DNA from: Shimia sp. Alg240-R146
GTDB lineage: Bacteria; Pseudomonadota; Alphaproteobacteria; Rhodobacterales; Rhodobacteraceae
Direction: 5' to 3'
Length of the DNA: 64,000 bases
NCBI RefSeq assembly: GCF_947331465.1
Contig: NZ_CAMZOK010000001.1
Location: forward strand, 372,001 to 436,000
Part shown: piece after piece, positions 37,262-45,608 of the stretch
How positions within the stretch are numbered: the stretch's first letter is position 1
How the letters are laid out: each line of letters starts with the position of its first letter
Made by a program: the position numbers and the translations under genes
Notes under the pieces: generated by a model
Databases searched by the model: none
The model's input: the letters and a program-made list of their open reading frames with translations, nothing else
Told to the model about the DNA's origin: nothing

Positions 37262-39526
37262 ATGCGTATGCCTTCAAAAGAGGAAGTCCTTGAGTGGATT
37301 TCCGAGAACCCGACCCTCACCTCTAAACGTGACATTGCCAAAGCCTTTGGCATCAAAGGAGCTGCGCGCATTGATCTCAAGCGCCTCCTGCGCGAGTTGG
37401 AGGCCGAGGGTCACCTGCAAAAACGCGCCAAAACCTATCGTGATCCGGACAAGTTGCCGCCGGTGTCGGTTCTGCAAGTCACCGGACCCAACGATGATGG
37501 TGATCTTTTTGCCCGTCCGCTGGAATGGCATGGCGACGGCAAGGCTCCGACCATCCTCGTCATCACCCGCGCCTCTGATCCGGCGTTGGGGCAGGGCGAT
37601 CGCATTCTGGGCCGCCTGACAGAAGTGCAGGACGAAGATCACGCCTATGAGGGCCGTCTGATCCGTCGCATTGGCACCAACCCGCGTCGTGTGCTCGGCG
37701 TGTTCCGCAAGACCGCAGAGGGCGGTCGCATCCTGCCAATCGACAAGGGCGACGGCAAAGAATGGCAGGTCATAACCGAGCAGGTTAACGGCGCCAAAGA
37801 TGGTGAGTTGGTCGAGGCAGAACAATCCGGTCCCAAGGGTCGTATGGGCTTGCCGCGCGCCAAGGTGGTTGCACGTTTGGGTGATCCGTCGGCGCCCAAG
37901 GCTGTGTCGCTGATCGCGATTCACCAACACGGCATTCCCGACCGCTTTCCTGACAAGGTAATTGCCGAGGCCGACGCCACAAAACCCGCCCCTCTGGGCA
38001 AGCGCGATGACCTGCGGGACATGCCGTTTGTGACAATCGATCCGGCTGATGCGCGCGATCATGACGACGCCTGTTGGGCACATGCCGATGACGATCCGAA
38101 AAACGCGGATGGGCACGTGCTTTGGGTCGCGATTGCCGACGTTGCCCAATATGTGCGGCCCGACACAGCGCTGGATGGCGAAGCCCGCAAGCGTGGCAAC
38201 TCCAGCTATTTTCCGGACCGTGTTGTACCAATGCTGCCTGACCGTTTGTCAGGCGATCTCTGCTCGTTGCACGAGGGCGTGCCGCGTGCCGTGATTGCCC
38301 TGCGGGTCCAAATCGACAGCAATGGTAAGAAGATCGGCCACCGGTTCTGTCGCGCCATGATCCGCTCGATTGCCTCGCTCAACTACGGAGAAGTGCAGCA
38401 AGCGCAGGACGGACATCCGAATGAGACCTGTGCCGGTCTGATGGAGACCGTGATCACACCGCTATATGCGGCTTATGATGCGCTCACCAAGGCACGCAAT
38501 GAACGCCAACCGCTTGCGCTTGATCTGCCGGAGCGCAAGATCGAGCTGAATGACGCTGGCGAAGTCACGTCTGTCAATTTCCGGGACCGCTTTGACGCCC
38601 ACAAGCTGATCGAAGAGTTCATGGTGCTGGCCAATGTCTGTGCCGCTGAAACCCTGATTGCCAAGAAATCGTCGCTGCTGTTTCGGGTACACGAAGAGCC
38701 CAGCCCCGAGAAACTCGACGCTCTGCGCGAGACCGCCCAAACCGCAGGCTATAATCTGGCCAAGGGACAGGTTCTGCAAACCCGTCACCTCAATCAGCTT
38801 TTGGATGCAGCGGCCGGATCGGACGCCGCCGAACTCATCAACATCTCCACGCTTCGGTCGATGACGCAGGCCTATTACACGCCGCAGAACTTCGGTCACT
38901 TCGGCCTCGCGTTGCGCGCCTATGCGCATTTCACCTCGCCTATCCGCCGCTATGCCGACTTGATCGTGCACCGCGCGCTGATCACCGCGCACGGCTGGGG
39001 CGATGACGGTCTGACACCCGAGATGGCCGAGCGGATGGAAAACACCGGCACGCATATTTCCGAAACCGAGCGTCGCTCTATGTTGGCCGAACGTGACACC
39101 ACGGATCGCTATCTGGCAGCCTATATGTCCGAGCGGGTTGGCAACGAATTTACCGGTCGCATATCAGGCATTGCCCGATTTGGTGTCTTTGTGAAACTTG
39201 ATGAGACCGGCGCAGACGGACTCATTCCGATGCGCGAACTGGGGCGCGAGTATTTCCACTATGATCAGGAAACCACCACGCTCATCGGGTCGGACACCGG
39301 CATTGTGATTGGCCTTGGCCAGCGTGTTACTGCCCGCCTGACCGAAGCCGCGCCTGTCACTGGCGGCATCGCGCTCGAACTGATTTCGCTGGATGGCGAG
39401 ATCATCAAACGCAAAGGCGGCGGATCCCGACGCGGCAAAAGCGGTGGGCCTGCCCGTCGCAAAGCAACCAAAGCCAAGCGCAAGTCTGACAAGGTCAAAC
39501 GCAAAGTGTCCCGCCGTCGGACCTGA
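37262..39526 (+). CDS. rnr: Ribonuclease R
   Basis: Processive 3'-5' exoribonuclease that degrades structured RNA. The 754-aa protein has an N-terminal winged helix (TSKRDIAKAFGIKGAARIDL), cold-shock domains, the RNB catalytic core with DPADARDHDDA and YARFTSPIRRYADL-type segment (FTSPIRRYADLIVHR), an S1 domain near 645-715 (FTGRISGIARFGVFVKL) and a Lys/Arg-rich tail, all as in RNase R. The stop codon lies inside a hairpin. Confidence 0.95.
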   Translation: MRMPSKEEVLEWISENPTLTSKRDIAKAFGIKGAARIDLKRLLRELEAEGHLQKRAKTYRDPDKLPPVSVLQVTGPNDDGDLFARPLEWHGDGKAPTILVITRASDPALGQGDRILGRLTEVQDEDHAYEGRLIRRIGTNPRRVLGVFRKTAEGGRILPIDKGDGKEWQVITEQVNGAKDGELVEAEQSGPKGRMGLPRAKVVARLGDPSAPKAVSLIAIHQHGIPDRFPDKVIAEADATKPAPLGKRDDLRDMPFVTIDPADARDHDDACWAHADDDPKNADGHVLWVAIADVAQYVRPDTALDGEARKRGNSSYFPDRVVPMLPDRLSGDLCSLHEGVPRAVIALRVQIDSNGKKIGHRFCRAMIRSIASLNYGEVQQAQDGHPNETCAGLMETVITPLYAAYDALTKARNERQPLALDLPERKIELNDAGEVTSVNFRDRFDAHKLIEEFMVLANVCAAETLIAKKSSLLFRVHEEPSPEKLDALRETAQTAGYNLAKGQVLQTRHLNQLLDAAAGSDAAELINISTLRSMTQAYYTPQNFGHFGLALRAYAHFTSPIRRYADLIVHRALITAHGWGDDGLTPEMAERMENTGTHISETERRSMLAERDTTDRYLAAYMSERVGNEFTGRISGIARFGVFVKLDETGADGLIPMRELGREYFHYDQETTTLIGSDTGIVIGLGQRVTARLTEAAPVTGGIALELISLDGEIIKRKGGGSRRGKSGGPARRKATKAKRKSDKVKRKVSRRRT

Positions 39527-39540
39527 CGACGGGACACTTT
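39503..39540. terminator. Hairpin across the rnr stop codon
   Basis: AAAGTGTCCCG (39503-39513) and CGGGACACTTT (39530-39540) form an 11-bp stem whose 16-nt loop contains the rnr stop. It serves converging rnr and GST genes and could stabilise or end either transcript. Confidence 0.6.
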
Positions 39541-39561
39541 CAGCCTTATTAGAGACTGTTA

Positions 39562-40302
39562 TTAGCTCGCCAAAGCCTGCTTTGGCGCCGCGCAGCCTGT
39601 CATATTCCCACCTGGGTAAATCGCGGCTCGCACGCGGGTTACATAAGGCGCGAAGGTCGGAATGCTCTCAACAGCCACGCGAAGATCGGTTTTGGCCGGA
39701 AGCCGCAGAATCATGTCCAGAACAGGGGCAATCGCCGCGTCTGCACCGGTCGGCATGTCGCCAAATAAGAAGGCTTTGTTGCCCAATTTAGACTCTAACG
39801 TTGCCAAATCACGGCCCAATCGGCGTTTTCGATCTTCCGGCGAGAAGCGTGCAATGCCTTGCGATGTGAGACCTTCACGCACCGGCGCTTGTGCTTGGGC
39901 TGCGACCATTTCGCGGGCATCAGGCGGCACTTGCGCAAAGAACTCTTCGCGCATCACTGGCCAAACGCGGTCGTCCAGCCAACGATCATGAACCATGCCA
40001 AGGGTCAGGTTGTGCTCCACCATGCTTACCAGAGCGTGGGCCACGCCTTTTTCCTCGGCCGTAAGCGCAGGGTAAAAATCCGCGCCTTCTGCGGTCAGAT
40101 GATCTTCGATGTTGGAACTGTCGGGAATCAAGCTGTCGCCAGCGCGTAAAACAGGCAGTTTGCCCAACGGCTGGACCGATACGTCGACCGAGAATTCGGG
40201 TTGCCAATCCACCCCTGCCATTTGCAGCAGGCAAATGGCTTTCATGCAGAATGGCGAATGGCTGGGCAGGGCGTCATTGCCCGGGAACATAATCAAATGC
40301 AT
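39562..40302 (-). CDS. Glutathione S-transferase family protein
   Basis: A 246-aa thioredoxin-fold/GST-like protein. Residues 1-75 are the thioredoxin-like half (SPFCMKAICLLQMAGV, a conserved cis-Pro segment GKLPVLRAGD, DSSNIEDHL); the rest is helical (GDMPTGADAAIAPVLDM is the typical N-capping region). The form is close to Fax/metaxin-like GSTs. It diverges from a WYL regulator across 83 bp, so that regulator likely controls it. Confidence 0.83.
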   Translation of the reverse strand: MHLIMFPGNDALPSHSPFCMKAICLLQMAGVDWQPEFSVDVSVQPLGKLPVLRAGDSLIPDSSNIEDHLTAEGADFYPALTAEEKGVAHALVSMVEHNLTLGMVHDRWLDDRVWPVMREEFFAQVPPDAREMVAAQAQAPVREGLTSQGIARFSPEDRKRRLGRDLATLESKLGNKAFLFGDMPTGADAAIAPVLDMILRLPAKTDLRVAVESIPTFAPYVTRVRAAIYPGGNMTGCAAPKQALAS

Positions 40303-40358
40303 CTGTGCACTCCTTGTTAAATGATAGGAGTGGTCTACCGAAGCCTCTTGCCAGTTTT

Positions 40359-40371
40359 TGTCAGTATGACA
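40359..40371. promoter_or_regulatory. Candidate operator between GST gene and WYL regulator
   Basis: TGTCA-GTA-TGACA is a perfect short dyad 14 bp before the regulator start and 56 bp from the GST start. It uses the same TGTCA/TGACA half-site as the dyad near the other WYL regulator (25453-25473). Confidence 0.45.
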
Positions 40372-40385
40372 CAGTATCCATCATT

Positions 40386-41090
40386 ATGGCCCGCACCGAT
40401 CGCCTCTTTCAGTTGATGCAAGCTCTGCGCGACTTGTCCCCGCCCGCAACGGCGCTGGCTTTGGCGCAGGAAACCGGCGTGTCTGAACGCACTATTTACC
40501 GCGACATCGACACGCTGCGCGGCCTTGGCGCGGTGATTGATGGCGAAGCCGGCTTTGGCTTCACCCTGATTGAGGACGCAACCTTGCCTCCGCTCGGCTT
40601 TGTCCCCGAGGAAATCGAAGCGCTGGTTGTGGGCCTGACCGAGGTCACGCAAATCGGCGATCCGGCGCTGGCCAAGGCGGCAAAAACGGCTCTAACAAAG
40701 CTGAAATCGCGTCTTCCGGCGGCTCAGGCGCATCGTTTGAAACATGCGGTGCTGACCGCCAAACGCTTCTACAAGCCGCCCAAAATCAGCATCGATGCCA
40801 GCGCCCTTCGCCAAGCTGCCTGGGAGGAGCGCACCATTGCCGTCGATTATGCCGACGTCAAAGGCGCCCGCACCCTGCGCGAGCTTGATCCGCTGACGAT
40901 CACCTTTCTGGATGGCACCCACTGCCTTTTGGCTTTCTGTCATCTGCGTCAGGATTACCGCGTGTTCCGCTTGGATCGTATGGTTGATTTCACCGTCACT
41001 GACCGGTCGTTCCGCCCCCGCCGCATTCCGATGTTGCGAGAGTTCAAACAACGGCTGGAGGCCGAACCGCCCCGTCATATCCAGACCTGA
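40386..41090 (+). CDS. YafY-type HTH/WYL-domain transcriptional regulator
   Basis: A 234-aa regulator like the one at 24402. N-terminal HTH (ARTDRLFQLMQALRD, GVSERTIYRDIDTLRGLGAVIDGEAGFG) and a WYL domain (RTIAVDYADVKGARTLRELDPLTI, HCLLAFCHLRQDYRVFRLDRM). Start ATG at 40386. Divergent from the GST gene, its likely target. Confidence 0.87.
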   Translation: MARTDRLFQLMQALRDLSPPATALALAQETGVSERTIYRDIDTLRGLGAVIDGEAGFGFTLIEDATLPPLGFVPEEIEALVVGLTEVTQIGDPALAKAAKTALTKLKSRLPAAQAHRLKHAVLTAKRFYKPPKISIDASALRQAAWEERTIAVDYADVKGARTLRELDPLTITFLDGTHCLLAFCHLRQDYRVFRLDRMVDFTVTDRSFRPRRIPMLREFKQRLEAEPPRHIQT

Positions 41091-41179
41091 TCGGCAAATC
41101 CCCGCGCACATCTTTTGCGGGCTTTGCCAGAATCGCCGCCCGCGCTACCATTTGGGCAAAACGAGCAGGGAAACAGGCC

Positions 41180-42517
41180 ATGCGAGCAGCACTTCTGGCA
41201 CTGACATTAACCGCAACCACAGCCGTGGCCGAGGCCCCGATATCTTCGCCGCGTCCTGTGATGCGTCCCGAGCTGACCGTGACCAACGTGACGCCAACGG
41301 TTGCCGTGATGGCATCTGCGGGTTCTCTGGCGTCCAAACGCCCGGTCCTGCGTCCCGACGCTGCCGCGTTTGCGCCCGTTCCGGCAAAGGCTGCCACCAC
41401 GGCTGGCTTACAGGACTGGATCTCGACCTATCGCGCTCGTGCGCTCAGCGCAGGTATTTCCGGCAGCACCTTTGACCGCGCTTTTGTCGGCGTGCGCTAT
41501 AACAGCGACGTCATCAAGCGCGATCGCAATCAATCAGAATTTACCAAAACGATCTGGGACTATCTCGACAGCGCCGCCAGCGACCTGCGTGTCAAAAACG
41601 GCAAGGCGGCCTTGGCAAAACACAAAACCAAGCTCACCCAGATTGAACGCAAATACGGCGTCGACAAGGAAGTCGTCGTGGCGATTTGGGGATTGGAAAG
41701 CGCCTATGGCACCTTTCGTGGCAGCACCCCCATCATCGGCGCGCTCGCCACGTTGGCCTATGACGGGCGGCGCGGCGCGTTCTTTGAGGAGCAGCTGACC
41801 GCCGCGCTCAAGATCCTGCAGAACGGTGACGTTCGCGTGGCAGGCATGACCGGAAGCTGGGCGGGCGCGATGGGCCACACCCAATTCATGCCGACTTCTT
41901 TTCTGTCGTATGCCGTGGATTTCACCGGCGACGGCAAACGCGACATCTGGTCGGACGATCCAACCGATGCGCTGGCTTCGACAGCCGCTTATCTCAAGAA
42001 TTCCGGTTGGATCAAAGGCCAGCCTTGGGGCGTCGAAGTGCGCATTCCCGACGGGTTCGACTATACACTGGCCAACCGCGAAACCTTGAAAATGCCAAGC
42101 GAGTGGGCGCAAATCGGTATCCGCGATATGGCTGGCCGCAAGGTGCCCAACCATGGCAACGCGTCAATTCTGTTGCCCGCCGGTGCGCAGGGCGCGGCCT
42201 TCATGATCTTCAAGAATTTCGATGCCATCGAAACCTACAACACCGCCGATGCCTATGTGATTGGTGTCGGCCATCTGAGCGATCGCATCGGGGGCGCATC
42301 CAAGATCCAAAGCGCTTGGCCGCGTGGCGACCGCGCCTTGACCTATGATGAGCGTATTGAACTGCAGGAGCGTCTGACCAAAGCAGGTTTCGACACTCAA
42401 AAGATCGACGCCAAGATCGGGCCTCTGACAATCAACGCTGTGCGCGATTATCAATTGGCCCGCGGAATGACTCCGGACGGCTACGCCTCATTGCGTCTGT
42501 TACAGACTTTGCGGTGA
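41180..42517 (+). CDS. Lytic murein transglycosylase (MltB family) with PG-binding domain
   Basis: Cleaves peptidoglycan glycan strands with formation of anhydro-muropeptides. The 445-aa protein has a signal peptide (1-18), a Pro/Ala-rich linker, the SLT_2 catalytic domain with Glu173 in WGLESAYGTFRG and the GAMGHTQFMPTSFLSYAVD motif, and a C-terminal PG_binding_1 domain (LTKAGFDTQKIDAKIGPLTINAVRDYQ). The L,D-transpeptidase gene meets it end to end. Confidence 0.92.
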   Translation: MRAALLALTLTATTAVAEAPISSPRPVMRPELTVTNVTPTVAVMASAGSLASKRPVLRPDAAAFAPVPAKAATTAGLQDWISTYRARALSAGISGSTFDRAFVGVRYNSDVIKRDRNQSEFTKTIWDYLDSAASDLRVKNGKAALAKHKTKLTQIERKYGVDKEVVVAIWGLESAYGTFRGSTPIIGALATLAYDGRRGAFFEEQLTAALKILQNGDVRVAGMTGSWAGAMGHTQFMPTSFLSYAVDFTGDGKRDIWSDDPTDALASTAAYLKNSGWIKGQPWGVEVRIPDGFDYTLANRETLKMPSEWAQIGIRDMAGRKVPNHGNASILLPAGAQGAAFMIFKNFDAIETYNTADAYVIGVGHLSDRIGGASKIQSAWPRGDRALTYDERIELQERLTKAGFDTQKIDAKIGPLTINAVRDYQLARGMTPDGYASLRLLQTLR

Positions 42518-43099
42518 TCAGAAGACGGTGACCTTCGTGCCAATCGGCAGCACTGTGTAAAGGTGTTCCACATGCGGGTTGTACATCCGGATGCAGCCGT
42601 TTGACGACGGCGTCCCGATAGAGCCCGGAACATTGGTGCCGTGAATGCGGAACAGCGTGTCTTTGCCATTCTGGTACAAATACAGCGCACGGCTTCCGAG
42701 CGGATTGTTCGGGCCTCCTGGCATGCCGTCTTCCCAACGGGCGTAGCCGGGATTGCGTTCAATCATCTCTTGGGTCGGGGTCCAGTTCGGCCATTCCACC
42801 TTGCGGTCGATGCTGGCATCTCCGCGAAAGTTCAGACCCTCTTTGCCGACCGCCACGCCATACCGGATGGCGGTGCGCTCATCCTGCATGTGATAAAGGT
42901 AGAAGGCTTGCAAAGTGACGACGATTTGGCCGGGCTCAAACTTGTGCTTGCGGGCAATCTTCACTTCACGTGGTTTCAGATGATCCATCAGCTCAAACGG
43001 TTCACCTGTCGCAGCGCGCAAAACGCTTGGCGCTGTCAGGGTGGCGCCGGTTGCGGCGGCCGTGCTCAAAAAGGTCCGTCGGTTGATCGATCGGGTCAT
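42518..43099 (-). CDS. L,D-transpeptidase (YkuD) with Tat signal
   Basis: Forms 3-3 crosslinks or anchors proteins in peptidoglycan. The 193-aa protein starts MTRSINRRTFLSTAAATG, a twin-arginine signal (R7-R8), behind GTAGGAGACG. The catalytic motif is complete: His153 (RIHGTN) and Cys169 (SNGCIRMYN). Domain length is normal. It ends one base from the lytic transglycosylase stop on the other strand. Confidence 0.91.
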   Translation of the reverse strand: MTRSINRRTFLSTAAATGATLTAPSVLRAATGEPFELMDHLKPREVKIARKHKFEPGQIVVTLQAFYLYHMQDERTAIRYGVAVGKEGLNFRGDASIDRKVEWPNWTPTQEMIERNPGYARWEDGMPGGPNNPLGSRALYLYQNGKDTLFRIHGTNVPGSIGTPSSNGCIRMYNPHVEHLYTVLPIGTKVTVF

Positions 43100-43149
43100 C
43101 ACTCGTCTCCTACTACACAGCGTAAGACTGCCACGACTTGACCGTTCGG

Positions 43150-43191
43150 GCAAAAAAATTGGGCGCAGGAAGCTCTCCATGCGCCCAATTT
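43150..43191 (-). terminator. Rho-independent terminator of the aminotransferase gene
   Basis: On the minus strand a 12-bp stem (AAATTGGGCGCA with TGCGCCCAATTT, 12-nt loop) runs into a seven-T tract, 88 bp after the aminotransferase stop and before the L,D-transpeptidase gene. Confidence 0.9.
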
Positions 43192-43279
43192 CATTGATTT
43201 GTGACTCCCAAGCCGCATTTCAGCATGGCACCGTCGCGATACCGGCGGGATACCGACGCGATGCGGACAGGGAATTTGG

Positions 43280-44668
43280 CTACTTATAGAGCCCTTCAGA
43301 CTTGATCTGATCAAACGTTTGATCAAGTGCCTTGGTCGCCCGCGCAATCAGCATGTCGATCTCCTCGAGTTTGATCACCAACGGCGGCGAAATAACCATC
43401 CGGTCGCCCACATGCCGCATCACCAGCCCATTGGCAAAGCAATGCTCGCGGCATTTGTATCCAACAGTGCCCTTCTCGGCTGCAAATGGCGCGCGGCTTT
43501 CTTTGTTGGGCGTCAACGCGATAGAGCCCATCATGCCGACGATCTTGGCTTCGCCCACCAGCGGATGGTCAGCCAGCGCCTCCCACTTCTTCTTAAGATA
43601 CGGCGCAGTGACGTCGCGAACGGTCTCAACAACCTTTTCCTCTTCCATGATCCGCAGGTTTTCCAATGCGACTGCGGAACACACCGGATGGCCGGAATAA
43701 GTATAGCCGTGGTTGAACTCTGTGGCGTTCACAACTTTGGCAATGTCGTCGGAAACGATCGATCCGCCAATCGGCGCATAACCCGAGCTAAGCCCTTTGG
43801 CTATAGTCATAATATCGGGTCGGATCCCCACGGTTTCAGAGCCGAACCAATTGCCGGTCCGGCCAAACCCGCAGATCACCTCATCGGCAATCAACAGGAT
43901 GCCGTATTTGTCACAAATGCGCTGGATCTCCGGCCAATAGGTGGACGGCGGGATGATAACACCGCCAGCGCCCTGAATGGGCTCACCGATAAAGGCGGCG
44001 ATGCGCCCTTCGCCGTAGAACTCAATGGTTTCTTCCAGTTCCCGCGCCCGCATCAGGCCAAATTCCTCGGGGCTCATGTCGCCGCCTTCGGACCACCAAT
44101 CGGGTTGGCCAATGTGGTGCTTGTCCGGCAAAGGCAGGCCGCCTTGTTGGTGCATGGGAACCATGCCACCAAGGCTGGCGCCACCAAGCGTCGAGCCGTG
44201 ATAGGCATTCTGGCGCGAGATGATGATCGATTTTTCCGGTTTGCCCATGGCAGACCAGTAATGGCGCACAAGACGAATGTTGGTGTCGTTGGCCTCGGAC
44301 CCGGAGCCGGCATAAAATATCGAGTTCAGATTGGCTGGCGCAAGCTGCGCGAGCTTGGCTGACAGCGCAATGACCGGCACGTGTGTCGTCATGAAAAACG
44401 TATTGTAGTAAGGCAGTTCGCGCATCTGGCGCGCCGCAGCCTCAGCCAGCTCTTCACGGCCATACCCGATGTTCACGCACCACAGACCGGCCATGCCATC
44501 CAGGATTTCATGGCCTTCGCTGTCGGTCAGGGTCACGCCATTTGCGCGGGTGATGACCCGCGCGCCGCGCTCTGCCAGCTCGTCCTGCGTGGTGAACGGG
44601 TGCATGTGATGCGCCGCATCCAGAGCTTGAAGTTCTTCGGTTGGCATGTGGTTCGTTATCACGCTCAT
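43280..44668 (-). CDS. Class III (omega) aminotransferase, putrescine/diamine type
   Basis: PLP-dependent transfer of a terminal amino group, probably from putrescine or a similar amine to pyruvate. The 462-aa protein has GSGSEANDTNIRL, the cofactor Asp262 in LIADEVICGFGR and the PLP Lys291 in TIAKGLSSGYAP. The pattern resembles SpuC-type enzymes (FFMTTH, GYTYSGHPV). The start is the ATG behind GTGAGAGAG. The GntR regulator and potFGHI next door support a polyamine substrate. Confidence 0.88.
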   Translation of the reverse strand: MSVITNHMPTEELQALDAAHHMHPFTTQDELAERGARVITRANGVTLTDSEGHEILDGMAGLWCVNIGYGREELAEAAARQMRELPYYNTFFMTTHVPVIALSAKLAQLAPANLNSIFYAGSGSEANDTNIRLVRHYWSAMGKPEKSIIISRQNAYHGSTLGGASLGGMVPMHQQGGLPLPDKHHIGQPDWWSEGGDMSPEEFGLMRARELEETIEFYGEGRIAAFIGEPIQGAGGVIIPPSTYWPEIQRICDKYGILLIADEVICGFGRTGNWFGSETVGIRPDIMTIAKGLSSGYAPIGGSIVSDDIAKVVNATEFNHGYTYSGHPVCSAVALENLRIMEEEKVVETVRDVTAPYLKKKWEALADHPLVGEAKIVGMMGSIALTPNKESRAPFAAEKGTVGYKCREHCFANGLVMRHVGDRMVISPPLVIKLEEIDMLIARATKALDQTFDQIKSEGLYK

Positions 44669-44718
44669 CGACTCTCTCACCTTTAGGAAATTGCACGTAG
44701 AGCCAAACGGCTCAGGGT

Positions 44719-44739
44719 TTTGATCAGGATATGATCAAA
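44719..44739. promoter_or_regulatory. Candidate GntR operator before the aminotransferase gene
   Basis: TTTGATCA-GGATA-TGATCAAA is a perfect inverted repeat with 8-bp arms in the 77-bp gap between the regulator and the aminotransferase, 51 bp before its start. The same TGATCA core recurs before the regulator and potF. Confidence 0.6.
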
Positions 44740-44745
44740 TTATTT

Positions 44746-45462
44746 TTAGTCAATCGCCTCTCTAAAACCCTCGGCATCTTTCAAGGCTTGCAGCAATTGC
44801 TCCATGCCCTGAACCACGTCTAGCCGGATGGCTTCTGCTGCGGTTTTACTGTCCGCATCACGCAACGCTTGAATGGCCGTCTTGTGATTATCAGGAAGGT
44901 TTTGTGTGCCCATACGCCCGCAGACCACCCGCATCGCCGGGCCAAATCGCAGCCAGACGCTGCCTGCGACATCGGCGAGGATCGGCGCGTCTGCAATGTC
45001 GTTCAGCTTCATGTGGAATGCGTGATTCTGGCGCAAATAGGCAACAACGTCGCCGCGTGTGATGGCGTCATCAAGTGCCGAATCAATTCGGTCCAACGCC
45101 GCGATGTCTGCCTTTGTCGCCTTTTCTGCCGCACGCGCAGCCAATTGAGGTTCAAGGGTTTCTCGCAGAAAAATCAGTTCCTCAATTGCCTCTGGCGTGG
45201 GCATCGGCACCAACACCCGACGGTTGCCGCGAAACTCAAGTGCGCCTTCGCTGGTGAGCCGTCTTATGGCTTCCCGGATGGGTGTCATACCAGCGCCTGT
45301 GCGCTCAATAAGCCCCTGAATCGTAACAGGCTCTCCGGGTGCCAACTCTCCAAACAACACCGCCTCGCGCAGCCTTTGATAGACCAGCTGATGCGTCGGC
45401 AAGCGGGTTGGTTTTTCTGTGTTTGGTTGTCCTGAGCCGTCTTGAGGCAGGGTGCCTTGCAT
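44746..45462 (-). CDS. GntR/FCD-family transcriptional regulator
   Basis: A 238-aa regulator with an N-terminal winged helix (LREAVLFGELAPGEPVTIQGLIERTGAGMTPIREAIRRL, region about 27-65) and an FCD ligand-binding domain (ELIFLRETLEPQLAARA, HAFHMKLNDIADAP). The start at 45462 has AGGACGC at good spacing; ATG at 45480 is an alternative. It lies between the aminotransferase (same strand) and potF (divergent), so it probably controls both in response to a polyamine or its product. Confidence 0.9.
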   Translation of the reverse strand: MQGTLPQDGSGQPNTEKPTRLPTHQLVYQRLREAVLFGELAPGEPVTIQGLIERTGAGMTPIREAIRRLTSEGALEFRGNRRVLVPMPTPEAIEELIFLRETLEPQLAARAAEKATKADIAALDRIDSALDDAITRGDVVAYLRQNHAFHMKLNDIADAPILADVAGSVWLRFGPAMRVVCGRMGTQNLPDNHKTAIQALRDADSKTAAEAIRLDVVQGMEQLLQALKDAEGFREAID

Positions 45463-45506
45463 TTGTGCGTCCTGTTCCATTCTGAAGAAGATAAATCCAA
45501 AAACCA

Positions 45507-45552
45507 TGATCAATATGCACATCTATGTTGCCATATCAAAAAAACTTGATCA
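45507..45552. promoter_or_regulatory. Two TGATCA sites between gntR-type gene and potF
   Basis: TGATCA occurs at 45507-45512 and, as TTGATCAA, at 45546-45553; the centres are 40 bp apart, close to four helical turns, in the 146-bp divergent spacer. They match the core of the dyad at 44719. Confidence 0.5.
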
Positions 45553-45608
45553 AATTAATCTCGCACAACACAACCGGGGCACGGACCTCGGACCAACGGG
45601 AGACCACC

